Positions 45,708 through 55,794 of a stretch of DNA of 63,144 nucleotides are shown here, piece by piece. The DNA lies in contig QZKU01000092.1 of assembly GCA_003598085.1 (NCBI GenBank), positions 1 through 63,144 of the forward strand, read 5' to 3'. The stretch comes from Candidatus Abyssobacteria bacterium SURF_5. Its GTDB lineage: Bacteria > Abyssobacteria > SURF-5. The notes below the pieces were generated by a model, which was not told where the DNA came from, did no database searches, and saw only the letters and a program-made list of their open reading frames with translations. Made by a program: the position numbers and the translations under genes. Within the stretch, counting starts at the first letter, position 1; each line of letters starts with the position of its first letter.

Positions 45708-46673
45708 ATGCTGAACATAGATGAGCTCAAAGACATTCCCCTCCTCAGGGGTTTAAATGTAGACGACTTACGCGCTTTAGCCGAGGCCGCTGAACAGCGC
45801 GAGTTTCCTCCCGGGACCGAAATCTTCTCCGAAGGCAGCCAGGACAATTCACTCTTCATCATCCTTTCAGGAGATGTTCGAATCTCGAAGTCGACTGCAT
45901 CGGGAGAAGAAAAATCCATCGCCCTTCTTTCCCAAGGTGGATTTTTCGGAGAAATGGCTCTTTTTGACGATTATTTCCGCTCGGCGACCGCCACCGCAGC
46001 CGGCCATGTCCGCGTTCTACAGATCAGCAAAGACTCATTCACAAAATTGCTTTCAACGGCAGCCGGCGGCGCATCCAAATTGCTGCTCGAGATCATGAAG
46101 ACCCTCGCCCCTCGCATCCGCCAGACCAACCTCGAATTGGTTTCTTTGTACGAGGCCGGCCGCATTATCGGCAAGGGCGGCGAACCCGGAAAAATCCTTT
46201 CGGGCTTGCTTTCGGTCTTGCATGAGGCGACTTTGTGCACTCGAGGCGCTGCTTTTCTCATCAATCAGCCCGCCGCCAGACTGGAATGCCGGGCCGCCTT
46301 CGGATATGATGCCGATCCTTCAAGCTGGACCGAGCCGCTTGAAGGCGGAGTCGCGGGTGAAATACTGAGCGCTGAAGGAGCAACGGTCATCGATGATTAC
46401 CAGAACAAACCGCTCGTCCACGAGATCGGTCCGATCGGCTACGAAACATCCTCAATGCTGGCCGTCTCCCTGCGAATTCAGGGACAGCCGATCGGCATGA
46501 TCGTCCTGTCCGATAAAACAGGCAGTGACGGCAAACCCTCTCGCTTTACTGCAGGCGACATGAATATTCTGGCCGGCGTCGCGGCACAGGCGGCTGGCGC
46601 TATCGAGAGTGCACGCCTGCATGAGGAAGCCCGCGAAAAGGAAAAACTGGATCGGGTATATTATCGGTTTTAG
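45708..46673 (+). CDS. Cyclic-nucleotide-binding and GAF domain protein
   Basis: 321 residues from the ATG at 45708, 28 bases after pilT, with AAGGAACC upstream. The N-terminal cNMP domain (about 10-130) has the GGFFGEMALFDD phosphate-binding-cassette-like segment. The C-terminal GAF domain (about 155-310) may bind another small molecule. There is no output domain, so it may regulate a partner by contact, possibly PilT, since the genes are adjacent. Similar to the regulatory part of CRP-type proteins without DNA-binding. Confidence 0.85.
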   Translation: MLNIDELKDIPLLRGLNVDDLRALAEAAEQREFPPGTEIFSEGSQDNSLFIILSGDVRISKSTASGEEKSIALLSQGGFFGEMALFDDYFRSATATAAGHVRVLQISKDSFTKLLSTAAGGASKLLLEIMKTLAPRIRQTNLELVSLYEAGRIIGKGGEPGKILSGLLSVLHEATLCTRGAAFLINQPAARLECRAAFGYDADPSSWTEPLEGGVAGEILSAEGATVIDDYQNKPLVHEIGPIGYETSSMLAVSLRIQGQPIGMIVLSDKTGSDGKPSRFTAGDMNILAGVAAQAAGAIESARLHEEAREKEKLDRVYYRF

Positions 46674-46711
46674 CCCGATCGATCTCTGCTGCGAAATACA
46701 TCGATCTCTCA

Positions 46712-47221
46712 ATGAAACAAAGCACACTCACCACCGAAATCCGTAAGACCCGGGCATCGGATGTGCCCGCGCTGGTTCAGATGTGGCACGAGTTTTCGCG
46801 CGAGCACGAGCGAATGGTTGTCAAAAAGACCAAAGCGTTCCGCTCCTTTTATGCCAGAAAGGCGGACGTCCTCGAAACAGTCAATCGTTTCTTCCGAAAG
46901 AACGTGAGGTCGCGCAATTGGGCCGTCTTCATCGCAGAATCTTGCGGAAGGCCAGCCGGATACCTCTCTATCACCATAAAAAAGAACCCGCCAGTCTACA
47001 GGATAGACAGGATCGGCTACATCGATTCCATTTTCATCCGCAAGCCGTACCGTAATTCCGGCCTCTCTTCTGTATTCAAAGGTGCCGCCGTGGAATGGTT
47101 CCGCCGCAAAGGGCTGAGCCACATGTCTATCAATGTCGCGCCGGAAAATGCGCATGCGTATTCGATCTATAAGAAGTGGGGCTTTCTCGATTTTCATACT
47201 GAGCTCCGGGCGAAAATTTGA
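46712..47221 (+). CDS. GNAT family acetyltransferase
   Basis: 169 residues. The N-terminal IRKTRASDVPALVQMW and the motif A region IDSIFIRKPYRNSGLSSVF fit the GNAT fold, with a somewhat degenerate acetyl-CoA loop (RNSGLS). The end NVAPENAHAYSIYKKWGF is the usual motif B. No strong SD is present. The substrate is not known. It lies in line with the pilT group but separated by a short gap. Confidence 0.82.
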   Translation: MKQSTLTTEIRKTRASDVPALVQMWHEFSREHERMVVKKTKAFRSFYARKADVLETVNRFFRKNVRSRNWAVFIAESCGRPAGYLSITIKKNPPVYRIDRIGYIDSIFIRKPYRNSGLSSVFKGAAVEWFRRKGLSHMSINVAPENAHAYSIYKKWGFLDFHTELRAKI

Positions 47222-47295
47222 AGCCTCTAAAACGTGCAACGCGGACCGCATCCGCGATTCTGGCAACCGTGAAACAGGAGAAGGGATAACGGCAT

Positions 47296-47877
47296 ATGAA
47301 AGTCATTGCGATCAACGGCAGCCCCCGCAAGAATGGAAACACCGCCACCATGCTTCAGGAAATCCTCGCAGGCGCGGCGGAAAAGGGCGCCGAAACAAGA
47401 TTCATTCATTTGAACGATCTGAACATGAAGGGCTGCCAGGGATGTCTCGTGTGCCGGGAGAACCTCGGCACGTGCGCATACCAGGATGATTTTCAGGATA
47501 TCCTCGAAGAGATGAAAAAGGCCGATGCCATCGCTCTCGGAACCCCCATCTATGCATTCAACGTCACCGGACAATTCAAATGCTTGCTCGACCGCTGTTT
47601 CTGCTTCACGGAAGCCGACGAGGAAACCGGCTACCGCAGCGTGCTGCCCCAGGGAAAGAAAATCGCGCTCGTCACTTCTCAGGGAAATGAAGACGCCGAA
47701 GCCTATCGCAACATCATCGACTACCTGCAACTCCTGTTCTCGTTCCTGAGCAGTTCCTCACCTCAATTGATCGTGCAGGCCGGAACTGAAGACAAGGACT
47801 CCGCTCGCAAAGATGTTTCCATCCTGAATCGGGCAAGGGAAATAGGCGGATCATTTTTCCCGAATGAGGGGATGTGA
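47296..47877 (+). CDS. NADPH-dependent FMN reductase/iron-sulfur flavoprotein
   Basis: 193 residues with a flavodoxin-like fold starting KVIAINGSPRKNGNT (FMN phosphate loop). The compact cysteine motif at Cys47, Cys50, Cys53 and Cys60 (CQGCLVCRENLGTC) matches the 4Fe-4S motif of iron-sulfur flavoproteins of anaerobes. ATG follows AGGAGAAGGGATAACGG. Likely role: electron transfer or reduction of small molecules in the cytoplasm. Confidence 0.88.
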   Translation: MKVIAINGSPRKNGNTATMLQEILAGAAEKGAETRFIHLNDLNMKGCQGCLVCRENLGTCAYQDDFQDILEEMKKADAIALGTPIYAFNVTGQFKCLLDRCFCFTEADEETGYRSVLPQGKKIALVTSQGNEDAEAYRNIIDYLQLLFSFLSSSSPQLIVQAGTEDKDSARKDVSILNRAREIGGSFFPNEGM

Positions 47878-47935
47878 TGGATGGAAGAATGTAATACCGA
47901 AAGGTGAATTCTGCTGAAAAACCGGGAGGCGCGGC

Positions 47936-48595
47936 ATGAGTCTTTGGTCCAGGCTTAAGGGTGGCGCAAAAAGAGAATATTCCGAATCCGAGCTGGCAAC
48001 AGAGGCCGATTTTTTCCTCCGTCAACTTGAACAGGAAATAGTCGCCGACACAAAATCAGCCATCAAGCGGATGATCAAACGACCGAAGCATCTCGAGCCG
48101 CTCTTCGACTTCAATGGGCCGCTCTACGATCGCTTCGCCGGCATTGTCCTAACCGGCGCCTTCTGTAAACGCCGCGACACCGCCATTGTCCAGAAAAGCC
48201 CGGACGATTTGCCTTCCGTCCAGGTGATTACCGATCATGAAGCCGCCACTCTGGGGCAGGTACTTCAACGCGCAGCCAAATCCGAGGCGGAAGTCATCTT
48301 CATCCGCTTCATCAAAGAATGGCCGCCGGACGTCCTTGCCGCCGTCGAGGCTCTCTACGAACTCGCTATCGATCCGGACGCCCTCTTCTGTATCCATTCC
48401 GGTCCCGACAACGTGTTTGTTCGAAAGAACTTTCTTCTTTCCGCCGCGCCTGCTGTCAAAGGCGCCGCTCCCGCACAAAAAGCGGCTGAAGAACTCTTTC
48501 TCTACGGCGAGGCGCAACCCGATATTGAATATGATGATTATGTCCTGAGCGCCTTCGGATATGTCTTTTGTAAATTCTTCAGGAAGGAAAGCTGA
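47936..48595 (+). CDS. Hypothetical cytoplasmic protein
   Basis: 219 residues, no signal or membrane segment. It has a helical N-terminus and a middle segment rich in beta strands. No motif or family recognised. ATG is preceded by GGGAGGCGCGGC. In line with the flavoprotein gene 58 bases upstream; downstream the next gene is convergent nadB. Confidence 0.65.
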   Translation: MSLWSRLKGGAKREYSESELATEADFFLRQLEQEIVADTKSAIKRMIKRPKHLEPLFDFNGPLYDRFAGIVLTGAFCKRRDTAIVQKSPDDLPSVQVITDHEAATLGQVLQRAAKSEAEVIFIRFIKEWPPDVLAAVEALYELAIDPDALFCIHSGPDNVFVRKNFLLSAAPAVKGAAPAQKAAEELFLYGEAQPDIEYDDYVLSAFGYVFCKFFRKES

Positions 48596-48707
48596 CCGGT
48601 TTCACTATGAACAGGGGCCGAGCCAGGGCCGAGCCCGGTTTGAACTTTCCGCGATGTCTCGGACTCATGTGCGCCACAAGGGAACCGGATGCTGACAGCC
48701 CGCGCCC

Positions 48708-50336
48708 CTACACCCGTTGCGAAGCCTTCTCCGGCTCTTCGATAACCGTATCTTTTAGCCAGCTCGCATCGTCCCGCGCCGGATAATCGAGCGTATAATG
48801 CAATCCGCGACTCTCCTTCCGGCTGAGAGCCGACCGGATGATCAATTCGGCGACAATGGCGATATTTCGCAGTTCGAGCAGATCGGCCGATACCAGGAAA
48901 TCCCAGTAATACTCGTTGATCTCCTCCTGCAGGTTCTTGATCCGCCTGAGCGCGCGCGACAAACGCTTGTCCGTTCGGACAATTCCGACATAGTCCCACA
49001 TGCAGCGGCGCACCTCATCCCAGTTGTGCGAAATAACCACGGTCTCATCCGGGTTGACCGCATGACCCGCACGCCACGGCGGCAACTCGGGACGTCGTAT
49101 CGTGCGCGCCTCTTCCAGCAGACCCTTCGAGAGGGCGGCCGCCCGATCGGCGAATACCAGCGCCTCGAGCAGTGAATTCGACGCAAGCCGGTTTGCTCCG
49201 TGAAGCCCGGTACAGGCTACCTCGCCGCATGCCAGAAGCATCTTGATGCCGGTCTCGCCATCCTTGGTTGTCGGCACGCCTCCGCACGCATAATGAGCGG
49301 CAGGCACGACAGGAATCGGCTCCTTTGTGATGTCGGCGCCAAATTCAAGGCATTTCTCATAAATGTTGGGGAAACGATCCATGATTTTCTTGGCCGGCAA
49401 ATTCGTGATATCTAAAAACACGCAGCGTGCGCCGGTCTTCTTCATCTCGTTGTCGATTGCGCGCGCAACAATGTCCCGCGTGGCAAGCGAACCGCGGACA
49501 TCATACTTGTGCATGAAGGCCTGGCCCCGCGCATCCACCAGTTGGCCGCCCTCGCCCCGTACGGCCTCCGAGATCAAAAAATTCTTCGCCTCGGGATGAT
49601 AGAGACAGGTGGGGTGGAACTGAATGAATTCCATGTTGGCGACAGGCGCGCCCGCACGAAATGCCATGGCGACGCCGTCGCCGGTGGCGATATCCGGATT
49701 TGAGGTGTAGAGATATACCTTGCCGAGCCCACCGGTGGCAAGCATCGTCACGCGCGCTGAAAAGATGTGAACGTCCCCGCTGCGACGGTCGTATACGTAT
49801 GCCCCGAAACATGCGTTCTTTTGAGCCTGCGCACGCTCAAGCTTTGCATTCGTCAGCAGGTCGATTGCGACATGGTTCTCGAATATTCGGATCTTTGAAT
49901 TACCGGACGCCGCATGAAGCAGCGCGCGCTCGACCTCGCGTCCGGTCAGGTCCTGCGCATGAACCACCCGATTCGTTGAGTGTCCGCCCTCGCGGCCGAG
50001 ATCATATATCTCGCCGTCGCTCTTTCGCGACCGCGTAAAAGTCACACCCAGCGCCACCAGTTCCTCGATCAGGCGCGGCCCGCTCTCGACCACCAGTTCG
50101 ACCACGTCCTTGTGGCAGAGCCCGTCACCTGATTCGAGCGTATCCGAAATGTGAGACTCGAAACTATCGGTCGAGCTCAGGACCGCGGCGATGCCGCCCT
50201 GCGCGTAATTTGTGCTCGATTCAGCCCGGTCTTTCTTGGTGACAACCGCCACACTGCCATACCTGCTCGCCTTCAGCGCATACGTGAGCCCGGCTATGCC
50301 GCTGCCCAGCACAAGGAAATCTGTTTCAATCTTCAT
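48708..50336 (-). CDS. nadB: L-aspartate oxidase
   Basis: 542 residues, flavoenzyme that turns aspartate into iminoaspartate for NAD synthesis, able to use fumarate or oxygen as acceptor. FAD motif [13 protein letters not shown], the [13 protein letters not shown] stretch with the family glutamate, and [13 protein letters not shown] are all present, plus the C-terminal helical domain. The partners nadA and nadC are not in the window. Its ATG is 93 bases after the hairpin that ends the outer-membrane protein gene. Confidence 0.95.
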   Translation of the reverse strand: MKIETDFLVLGSGIAGLTYALKASRYGSVAVVTKKDRAESSTNYAQGGIAAVLSSTDSFESHISDTLESGDGLCHKDVVELVVESGPRLIEELVALGVTFTRSRKSDGEIYDLGREGGHSTNRVVHAQDLTGREVERALLHAASGNSKIRIFENHVAIDLLTNAKLERAQAQKNACFGAYVYDRRSGDVHIFSARVTMLATGGLGKVYLYTSNPDIATGDGVAMAFRAGAPVANMEFIQFHPTCLYHPEAKNFLISEAVRGEGGQLVDARGQAFMHKYDVRGSLATRDIVARAIDNEMKKTGARCVFLDITNLPAKKIMDRFPNIYEKCLEFGADITKEPIPVVPAAHYACGGVPTTKDGETGIKMLLACGEVACTGLHGANRLASNSLLEALVFADRAAALSKGLLEEARTIRRPELPPWRAGHAVNPDETVVISHNWDEVRRCMWDYVGIVRTDKRLSRALRRIKNLQEEINEYYWDFLVSADLLELRNIAIVAELIIRSALSRKESRGLHYTLDYPARDDASWLKDTVIEEPEKASQRV

Positions 50337-50429
50337 AGAGAACGCTCAAATTAAAGTCTCGACTCTTGCTTTATTAACAGTATTCTCTCATATCGGCCGC
50401 GTTCTTGGCAACCAGACACCAAAGACAAA

Positions 50430-50466
50430 AAAGGGGCAGCGGGTATTTCACCGGCACCGCCCCTTT
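50430..50466 (-). terminator. Terminator of the outer-membrane protein gene
   Basis: Read on the minus strand, AAAGGGGC and GCCCCTTT form an 8-bp stem with a partly paired loop, followed by a run of T. It lies 37 bases after the stop codon of the gene at 50503-51417. Confidence 0.7.
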
Positions 50467-50502
50467 CACAAAATAAAACCCAAATAGGGTTAGTACAGCC
50501 TC

Positions 50503-51417
50503 TTACCAGAACTTCCAGATCAGCCTGAGCGTCGAACGAATCCCGTCGGGCCTGTTCTCGACTTCGGTCTCGAAATTGACCGCGCCCATAAAGGTGAGGT
50601 CTTTTGTGATATGCCACACAAGACCGGGACCGATCGCGAAAACTTCCTCTTCGGTATCATCAATATTGTCGCCGTCAAATTCATCTTCTTCAAGCTGTTT
50701 CAAATAATAACCGGCCACGCCGAGCCTGAGAAAATCGGTCACCGCGTACGCCATCGCGTAATTGAAATGTATCGCCTGGCCCGCCTGAACGTCGAAGGGG
50801 CTCGGATGATCGTCGTTCTCCTCGGTCCACAAATAGTGGAAACGAAGGCTGGTTGTCAGCTTGGGGGTGAGGAAATATGTGAACGCGTAGTAAGGATTGA
50901 TCTGCCAGACGTTGGCGCCGGGATTGAGCCCATAACTATCACTGTACTTGCCCGTTGGGGCGACCACTTGAAACTCGAAACGGTGAAAATACGGCCGGTC
51001 AAGCAGCATGTGCGGGCCCCACTGAATGAACGGGCCCACCAGAATATCCCCAAAACCGCCATCGTTTGCAGTCAGGCCGGGAACGTCCGAATCGACATCA
51101 ACGTCAACAAGAGGAACAATAATATCAAGGCCGGGATTGCCGCCAAGGAAGGTGATATCAGACTGGTAAATGATCTGATTCAGATTGACGAACAGATCAA
51201 GGTCGAGATCATCATCCAACGTCTGCCCGTTGTCGCCCTCGAGGTCGTCCGCATTATAGAACTGAAAATACTCGGTCAGGTACCAGCCCGGCCCGGGCGA
51301 AGCGCCGTCAAGAAAATTCGTGAAACCAAGATTTACCGGCGGCTGGTTCAATGCCAGTGCAGGAATACTAAACAAAATGAGTGTGATTACTAGTAAAGAT
51401 CCGGCGAGCCTCTTCAT
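50503..51417 (-). CDS. Outer-membrane channel-like protein (phenol MetA/SphA type)
   Basis: 304 residues from an ATG at 51417 preceded by GGGGAGGAAGCACGAC; an earlier in-frame start lacks an SD. A signal peptide (MKRLAGSLLVITLILFSIPALA) is followed by alternating beta strands and a C-terminal aromatic residue (Trp), as in outer-membrane beta-barrels. Segments such as FEFQVVAPTGKY recall the MetA-pathway phenol-degradation/SphA channel family. Substrate unknown. Many Asp residues suggest surface loops or ion binding. Confidence 0.78.
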   Translation of the reverse strand: MKRLAGSLLVITLILFSIPALALNQPPVNLGFTNFLDGASPGPGWYLTEYFQFYNADDLEGDNGQTLDDDLDLDLFVNLNQIIYQSDITFLGGNPGLDIIVPLVDVDVDSDVPGLTANDGGFGDILVGPFIQWGPHMLLDRPYFHRFEFQVVAPTGKYSDSYGLNPGANVWQINPYYAFTYFLTPKLTTSLRFHYLWTEENDDHPSPFDVQAGQAIHFNYAMAYAVTDFLRLGVAGYYLKQLEEDEFDGDNIDDTEEEVFAIGPGLVWHITKDLTFMGAVNFETEVENRPDGIRSTLRLIWKFW

Positions 51418-51488
51418 GTCGTGCTTCCTCCCCTGTCTCCCTCTTCTCCCATTCGATTCTACACGCACCAGGGCCGAAACTTCCACAC

Positions 51489-51517
51489 ATGCTAACAGAA
51501 ACTTTTTGGGATTGCAA
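51489..51517 (-). promoter_or_regulatory. Predicted promoter for outer-membrane protein gene
   Basis: On the minus strand TTGCAA (51517-51512), a 17-base spacer and TAGCAT (51494-51489), about 70 bases before the ATG at 51417. Confidence 0.5.
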
Positions 51518-51601
51518 GAAAAATTTCAAGTGCGCCCCGCATAAGTCTCGCGCGAACAAGACCTTCTATGTCCGATTTCGCGCCCCCCCTTCAATTTTTT
51601 C

Positions 51602-51631
51602 TTGCGAAATCAGCCCCGTTTCGTGTATGAT
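51602..51631 (+). promoter_or_regulatory. Predicted promoter for the TrpB-like gene
   Basis: TTGCGA (51602-51607), an 18-base spacer and TATGAT (51626-51631), about 48 bases before the ATG at 51679. Confidence 0.5.
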
Positions 51632-51678
51632 TGCCCAAGTATCACACAGGGGAGATTGCGCGAAGGAGAGCGACTGCT

Positions 51679-53034
51679 ATGGAAGAAAACAAATTCTTAT
51701 TGGCAACCAAGGATATTCCCAAGACGTGGTATAACATCTTGCCGGACCTGCCTCGCCCCATGGATCCTCCATTGAATCCGGCCACAAAGCAGCCCATCGG
51801 ACCCGAGGCGCTCGCCGCCCTTTTCCCGATGGGACTGATCGAGCAGGAAGTTTCCGGGCAGGCAGAAATCGCAATTCCCGCCGAAATTCTCGACATCTAC
51901 GCTCTGTGGCGGCCGACCCCTTTGCGCCGCGCGTTCCGACTCGAAAAAATGCTCGACACGCCGGCAAGAATATACTACAAAGACGAAAGCGTCAGCCCCA
52001 CCGGCAGTCATAAATTGAATACCGCTGTCGCCCAGGTCTACTACAATAAGAAGGAAGGGACCAAACGCATAACCACCGAGACCGGCGCCGGACAGTGGGG
52101 GAGTGCGCTTTCTGTCGCGTGTAAGATGTTTGACATCCCGTGCCGCGTCTATATGGTCAAGGTGAGCTATCAACAAAAACCTTACCGCCGTTCGCTCATG
52201 CAGGTATACGGAGCGGAGGTAATTCCGAGCCCCAGCAAGCTGACCAAATTCGGCGAGCAGATACTAAAAGACGATCCCGATTGCAGCGGATCGCTCGGCA
52301 TCGCCATCAGCGAAGCCATCGAGGATTGCGTCACCTCGAAAAACACCAAGTACTCGCTTGGGAGCGTTCTGAATCACGTGCTGCTGCACCAGACCGTCAT
52401 CGGACAAGAGGCCCGGAAACAGATGCAGATGGCCGGCGCATATCCCGATTACGTCATCGGATGCGTCGGCGGCGGCAGCAACTACGCAGGATTGGCATTG
52501 CCCTTCATGCGTGACAAGCTCAAGGACGGCAAGAAAACCACGTTCATCGCCGTCGAGCCCCGAGCATGCCCCACCATCACCAAGGGAAAATATGCCTACG
52601 ATCACGGCGATACCGCAAAAATGACCCCGCTGCTCAAGCAGCACACGCTCGGCCACATCTTCGTTCCGCCCGCAATCCATGCAGGCGGACTGCGGTATCA
52701 TGGCATGGCGGGAATCATCAGCTTCCTGTGCAACGAAAAATTGATGAACGCGATCGCTTTCCATCAGAATGAGGTTTTCAAGGACGCTATCGTCTTCGCG
52801 CAGGCTGAAGGCGTGATACCGGCCCCGGAGACAACTCACGCCATATCCGCAGCGATGAGCGTCGCCAGGGATTGCAAGAAGACCGGCGAGAAGAAAAACA
52901 TCCTGTTCAATTTCAGCGGGCACGGCTACTTCGATATGGCCGCATACGATGCCTATCTCGCGGGCAAACTCGACGACTTCGAATACCCGCAGCACGAGAT
53001 CGAAGAAGCGCTGAAGTGCCTGCCGCAAGTATAA
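51679..53034 (+). CDS. Tryptophan synthase beta subunit-like protein (TrpB2)
   Basis: 451 residues, about 50 longer than standard TrpB and typical of the TrpB2 group, which joins indole or related substrates to serine using PLP. The PLP lysine is Lys112 in GSHKLNTA and the phosphate-binding loop is VGGGSNYAG. The ATG follows GAAGGAGAGC. No trpA or other trp gene lies nearby, so it may salvage indole or act on another substrate. A terminator follows at once. Confidence 0.92.
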   Translation: MEENKFLLATKDIPKTWYNILPDLPRPMDPPLNPATKQPIGPEALAALFPMGLIEQEVSGQAEIAIPAEILDIYALWRPTPLRRAFRLEKMLDTPARIYYKDESVSPTGSHKLNTAVAQVYYNKKEGTKRITTETGAGQWGSALSVACKMFDIPCRVYMVKVSYQQKPYRRSLMQVYGAEVIPSPSKLTKFGEQILKDDPDCSGSLGIAISEAIEDCVTSKNTKYSLGSVLNHVLLHQTVIGQEARKQMQMAGAYPDYVIGCVGGGSNYAGLALPFMRDKLKDGKKTTFIAVEPRACPTITKGKYAYDHGDTAKMTPLLKQHTLGHIFVPPAIHAGGLRYHGMAGIISFLCNEKLMNAIAFHQNEVFKDAIVFAQAEGVIPAPETTHAISAAMSVARDCKKTGEKKNILFNFSGHGYFDMAAYDAYLAGKLDDFEYPQHEIEEALKCLPQV

Positions 53035-53047
53035 TCGGTTGAAGAAG

Positions 53048-53076
53048 GGGGCATCACTGATAATGATGCCCCTTTT
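53048..53076 (+). terminator. Terminator after the TrpB-like gene
   Basis: GGGGCATCA and TGATGCCCC form a perfect 9-bp stem with a seven-base loop (53057-53063), followed by TTTT. It starts 14 bases after the stop codon. Confidence 0.8.
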
Positions 53077-53184
53077 CTCTTGAAAATTTCACCGAAATCT
53101 ACTACAATCGCATATCCACCTCTCTCTTGAGGAATTCTGCCCGAGCAAGAACTCCACCTGCTGAGTTTTATACACGGAGTCTTT

Positions 53185-54645
53185 ATGGCATTTGATCGGC
53201 GTCTCGATGCTCTGTTTCAACCGCGTACCGTAGCCATCATCGGCGCCTCGACCAATCTGGCCAAATGGGGATTCAACTTCATGCTGCACTTGCAGCACGG
53301 CGGCTACCGCGGCACGTGCTATCCCATCAACCCGGGCGGCGGAGATATACTCGGCCTGAAATCACACCCCAGCGTCTTGGATGTGCCCGGCGAAATCGAT
53401 CTCGCTTTCATCCTCATCCCACCTGGACCGGCAGTCGAAGCCGTGCGACAGTGTGGGCGGAAAAAAATACCAACCTGCGTTGTTGTTGCAGCCGGCTTCG
53501 GCGAAGTCGGCGGCGATGGGGCGCGCCTGCAAGATGCCCTGCGACAGGCCGCGCTTGAGGCAAACATCGCGCTGGTCGGCCCGAACTGCGCCGGAATCGC
53601 TTCGCCCGAACCAATGAGCCTTTACTGCACAATGCAGCCGAATTTCCCGCCCGCCGGCCGCATCGCCATTTTCTCGCAGAGCGGCCAGATCGGAGGCTCG
53701 ATCGAACGCATCTGTGAGAAACACGATATCGGCATCAGCCGCTTCGTCAGCACCGGCAATGAGGCCGTCTTGAAGGCGCCCGACTATCTCGATTATTTTG
53801 CAAATGATCCCCTGACGACGGTCGTGGTTGGATATGTCGAAGGTATCTCCGAGGGCCGCCGGTTCCTCGTCGCCGCCAGAAATCTTACGAAAAAAAAGCC
53901 GCTCGTACTGCTGAAAGCCGCACGCTCCTCGGTCGGCGCCGGCGCGGCAAAATCGCATACCGGCGCAATGGCCGGATCCGATGCCGTCTTCGATGGACTG
54001 TGCCGGCAAGCGGGCATCATCCGCGTCTCGAGCCTCGATGAAATGTTCGACGTCGCCTCCGCGCTCGCCTCTCAGCCGCTTCCCGCCGGCAACCGCGTCG
54101 GCATCGTCGCCAACGGCGGCGGCTGGGGCGTGCTCACCGCCGATGCCTGCGTCGAGGCCGGACTCGATGTCGTCCCGCTGCCCGAAGAGACGCTGCAGGC
54201 CCTCGATAAACGATTGCCTCCCTGGTGGAACCGGGGAAATCCCGTGGATATGGTGGGCGGTATCAGCCGCGGCTCTTACTTCAAGGCGCTCGAAGCACTT
54301 GCCAAATCGCCTGCCCTCGACGCCGTCATCGGGCTCGGTTTCGGATATGCCGATAGCGTCGCGTCCGTTTTCCGCAACGCATCATGCCTGGGCGACACCG
54401 GACAGAAGGTGGCGGATGATATGGTCGCCTCAGACATGCGCGGCCTGAATTTCATCATGGACATTATCGCGCACGAGCGCAAACCGGTCATTCTCGCCTC
54501 CGAAAACGCCTACGGCGCCGACCGCGACCAAAATCAGGCCATCCTTGAATTCCGCAAACGCGGCGTCATCGTGTATCCCTCGCCCGCCCGCGCAGCCCGC
54601 GTCCTCGCCAAAATGTGTCAGTATCGCCGATATCTCGAATCCTGA
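53185..54645 (+). CDS. ADP-forming acyl-CoA synthetase alpha-type subunit
   Basis: 486 residues, covering the CoA-binding and ligase domains of the alpha part of NDP-forming acetyl/acyl-CoA synthetases. The N-terminus has the CoA site VAIIGASTNLAKWG; His258 in KSHTGAMAG is in the position of the phosphorylated active-site histidine. The beta (ATP-grasp) part is absent, both here and in the neighbouring genes, so a partner is encoded elsewhere or the protein has another role. The enzyme makes ATP from acyl-CoA in anaerobes. Confidence 0.88.
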   Translation: MAFDRRLDALFQPRTVAIIGASTNLAKWGFNFMLHLQHGGYRGTCYPINPGGGDILGLKSHPSVLDVPGEIDLAFILIPPGPAVEAVRQCGRKKIPTCVVVAAGFGEVGGDGARLQDALRQAALEANIALVGPNCAGIASPEPMSLYCTMQPNFPPAGRIAIFSQSGQIGGSIERICEKHDIGISRFVSTGNEAVLKAPDYLDYFANDPLTTVVVGYVEGISEGRRFLVAARNLTKKKPLVLLKAARSSVGAGAAKSHTGAMAGSDAVFDGLCRQAGIIRVSSLDEMFDVASALASQPLPAGNRVGIVANGGGWGVLTADACVEAGLDVVPLPEETLQALDKRLPPWWNRGNPVDMVGGISRGSYFKALEALAKSPALDAVIGLGFGYADSVASVFRNASCLGDTGQKVADDMVASDMRGLNFIMDIIAHERKPVILASENAYGADRDQNQAILEFRKRGVIVYPSPARAARVLAKMCQYRRYLES

Positions 54646-54784
54646 AAAATGCCGGCAATTTGTAAGTTTCCTTTCGCTTCATAAATTCTACCCTGAAGCT
54701 GTTCCAGGTCGATTTGCTTTTCGTCCCGAATCGTTTTAGAATAACTTATCTTCTTCTGAACCACTAGATGGGGGGGAAATATTC

Positions 54785-55669
54785 ATGAGCACTCAGAGGA
54801 GGGGATTCACGCTTGTCGAGTTGCTCGTGGTTATCGCCATTATCGGCATCCTGGCCGCGTTCCTGTTGCCGGCCCTTGCGCGGGCGCGCGAGGCGGCGCG
54901 CCGCACATCCTGCGTCAACAATCTCAAACAGCTCGGCATGATATTTAACCTGTACGCCTCGGAACACCGGTCTTCATATCCGCCGATCGAAAATATCAGC
55001 GAGCGCTTCATGTTCGATGCCGATGCCCTGTATCCGGAATACCTTTCAGATGCCCTCATCGCCGCCTGCCCTTCCGACCCCTCGTACGATCCGAAAAACA
55101 ATTTCCGGCTCGCAGTGGATACGACCTTAAGCGATAATTCTTTCGGCGCCGCCTCGCGGCCGTTTCGCGCCGGAACGGTGCACCCCAATTGTATCGGGCC
55201 CTCCAGCTACATATATCTCGGGTGGATGATAACGAGCGACAGCGATATGCTTGCTGGCGCAGCCATCTATACATGGGTCGACACGATTATGCCAATCAGC
55301 CACAGCCACACTGACGGCTGGAGAGCCCACAGCACAAATATCGCCTCGTTCGGATTCGCCGGTTCCGGCAGCGCCGGCGGCAACTACCACCACAGGCTCT
55401 CGGCAAATGTCGATCGGTTCCTTATTACTGATATCAACCAAATCCTGACCGGAACCGCCGGAGCTGCTTCAGTTCCCATCATGTGGGACCAGATCTCGAC
55501 AAGCCTCAATGACTTCAATCATATTCCCGCCGGACTGAACATCCTCTATCTCGACGGCCACGTCGAATTCAGCCGGTACGACAAGAACGAATTTCATTTT
55601 CCCGTCTCGCCACTGTATGCCGCCCTGAACAGCATGGCCAGAGGCACCCGCGTCAGTTACTGCCCCTGA
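54785..55669 (+). CDS. DUF1559-type prepilin-like protein
   Basis: 294 residues. The N-terminus [25 protein letters not shown] is a prepilin cleavage and methylation site plus transmembrane helix. The C-terminal part has a LYLDGHVEF segment typical of DUF1559 proteins with an H-x9-DG motif, abundant in the PVC superphylum and related groups. Exported as pseudopilin or surface protein. ATG follows GATGGGGGGG. No other pilin genes lie beside it. Confidence 0.85.
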   Translation: MSTQRRGFTLVELLVVIAIIGILAAFLLPALARAREAARRTSCVNNLKQLGMIFNLYASEHRSSYPPIENISERFMFDADALYPEYLSDALIAACPSDPSYDPKNNFRLAVDTTLSDNSFGAASRPFRAGTVHPNCIGPSSYIYLGWMITSDSDMLAGAAIYTWVDTIMPISHSHTDGWRAHSTNIASFGFAGSGSAGGNYHHRLSANVDRFLITDINQILTGTAGAASVPIMWDQISTSLNDFNHIPAGLNILYLDGHVEFSRYDKNEFHFPVSPLYAALNSMARGTRVSYCP

Positions 55670-55794
55670 TCAGGCGCCACCGGCAAGAAAGCGCCCTCAA
55701 TCCCTTGCCGGCCGTCATTTGACACATGTTCCAGCCTCCTGCTAATCTGAACGCATGAACCAATCCGGAAACACCTCGTTTGCAGGAGAGCAAG

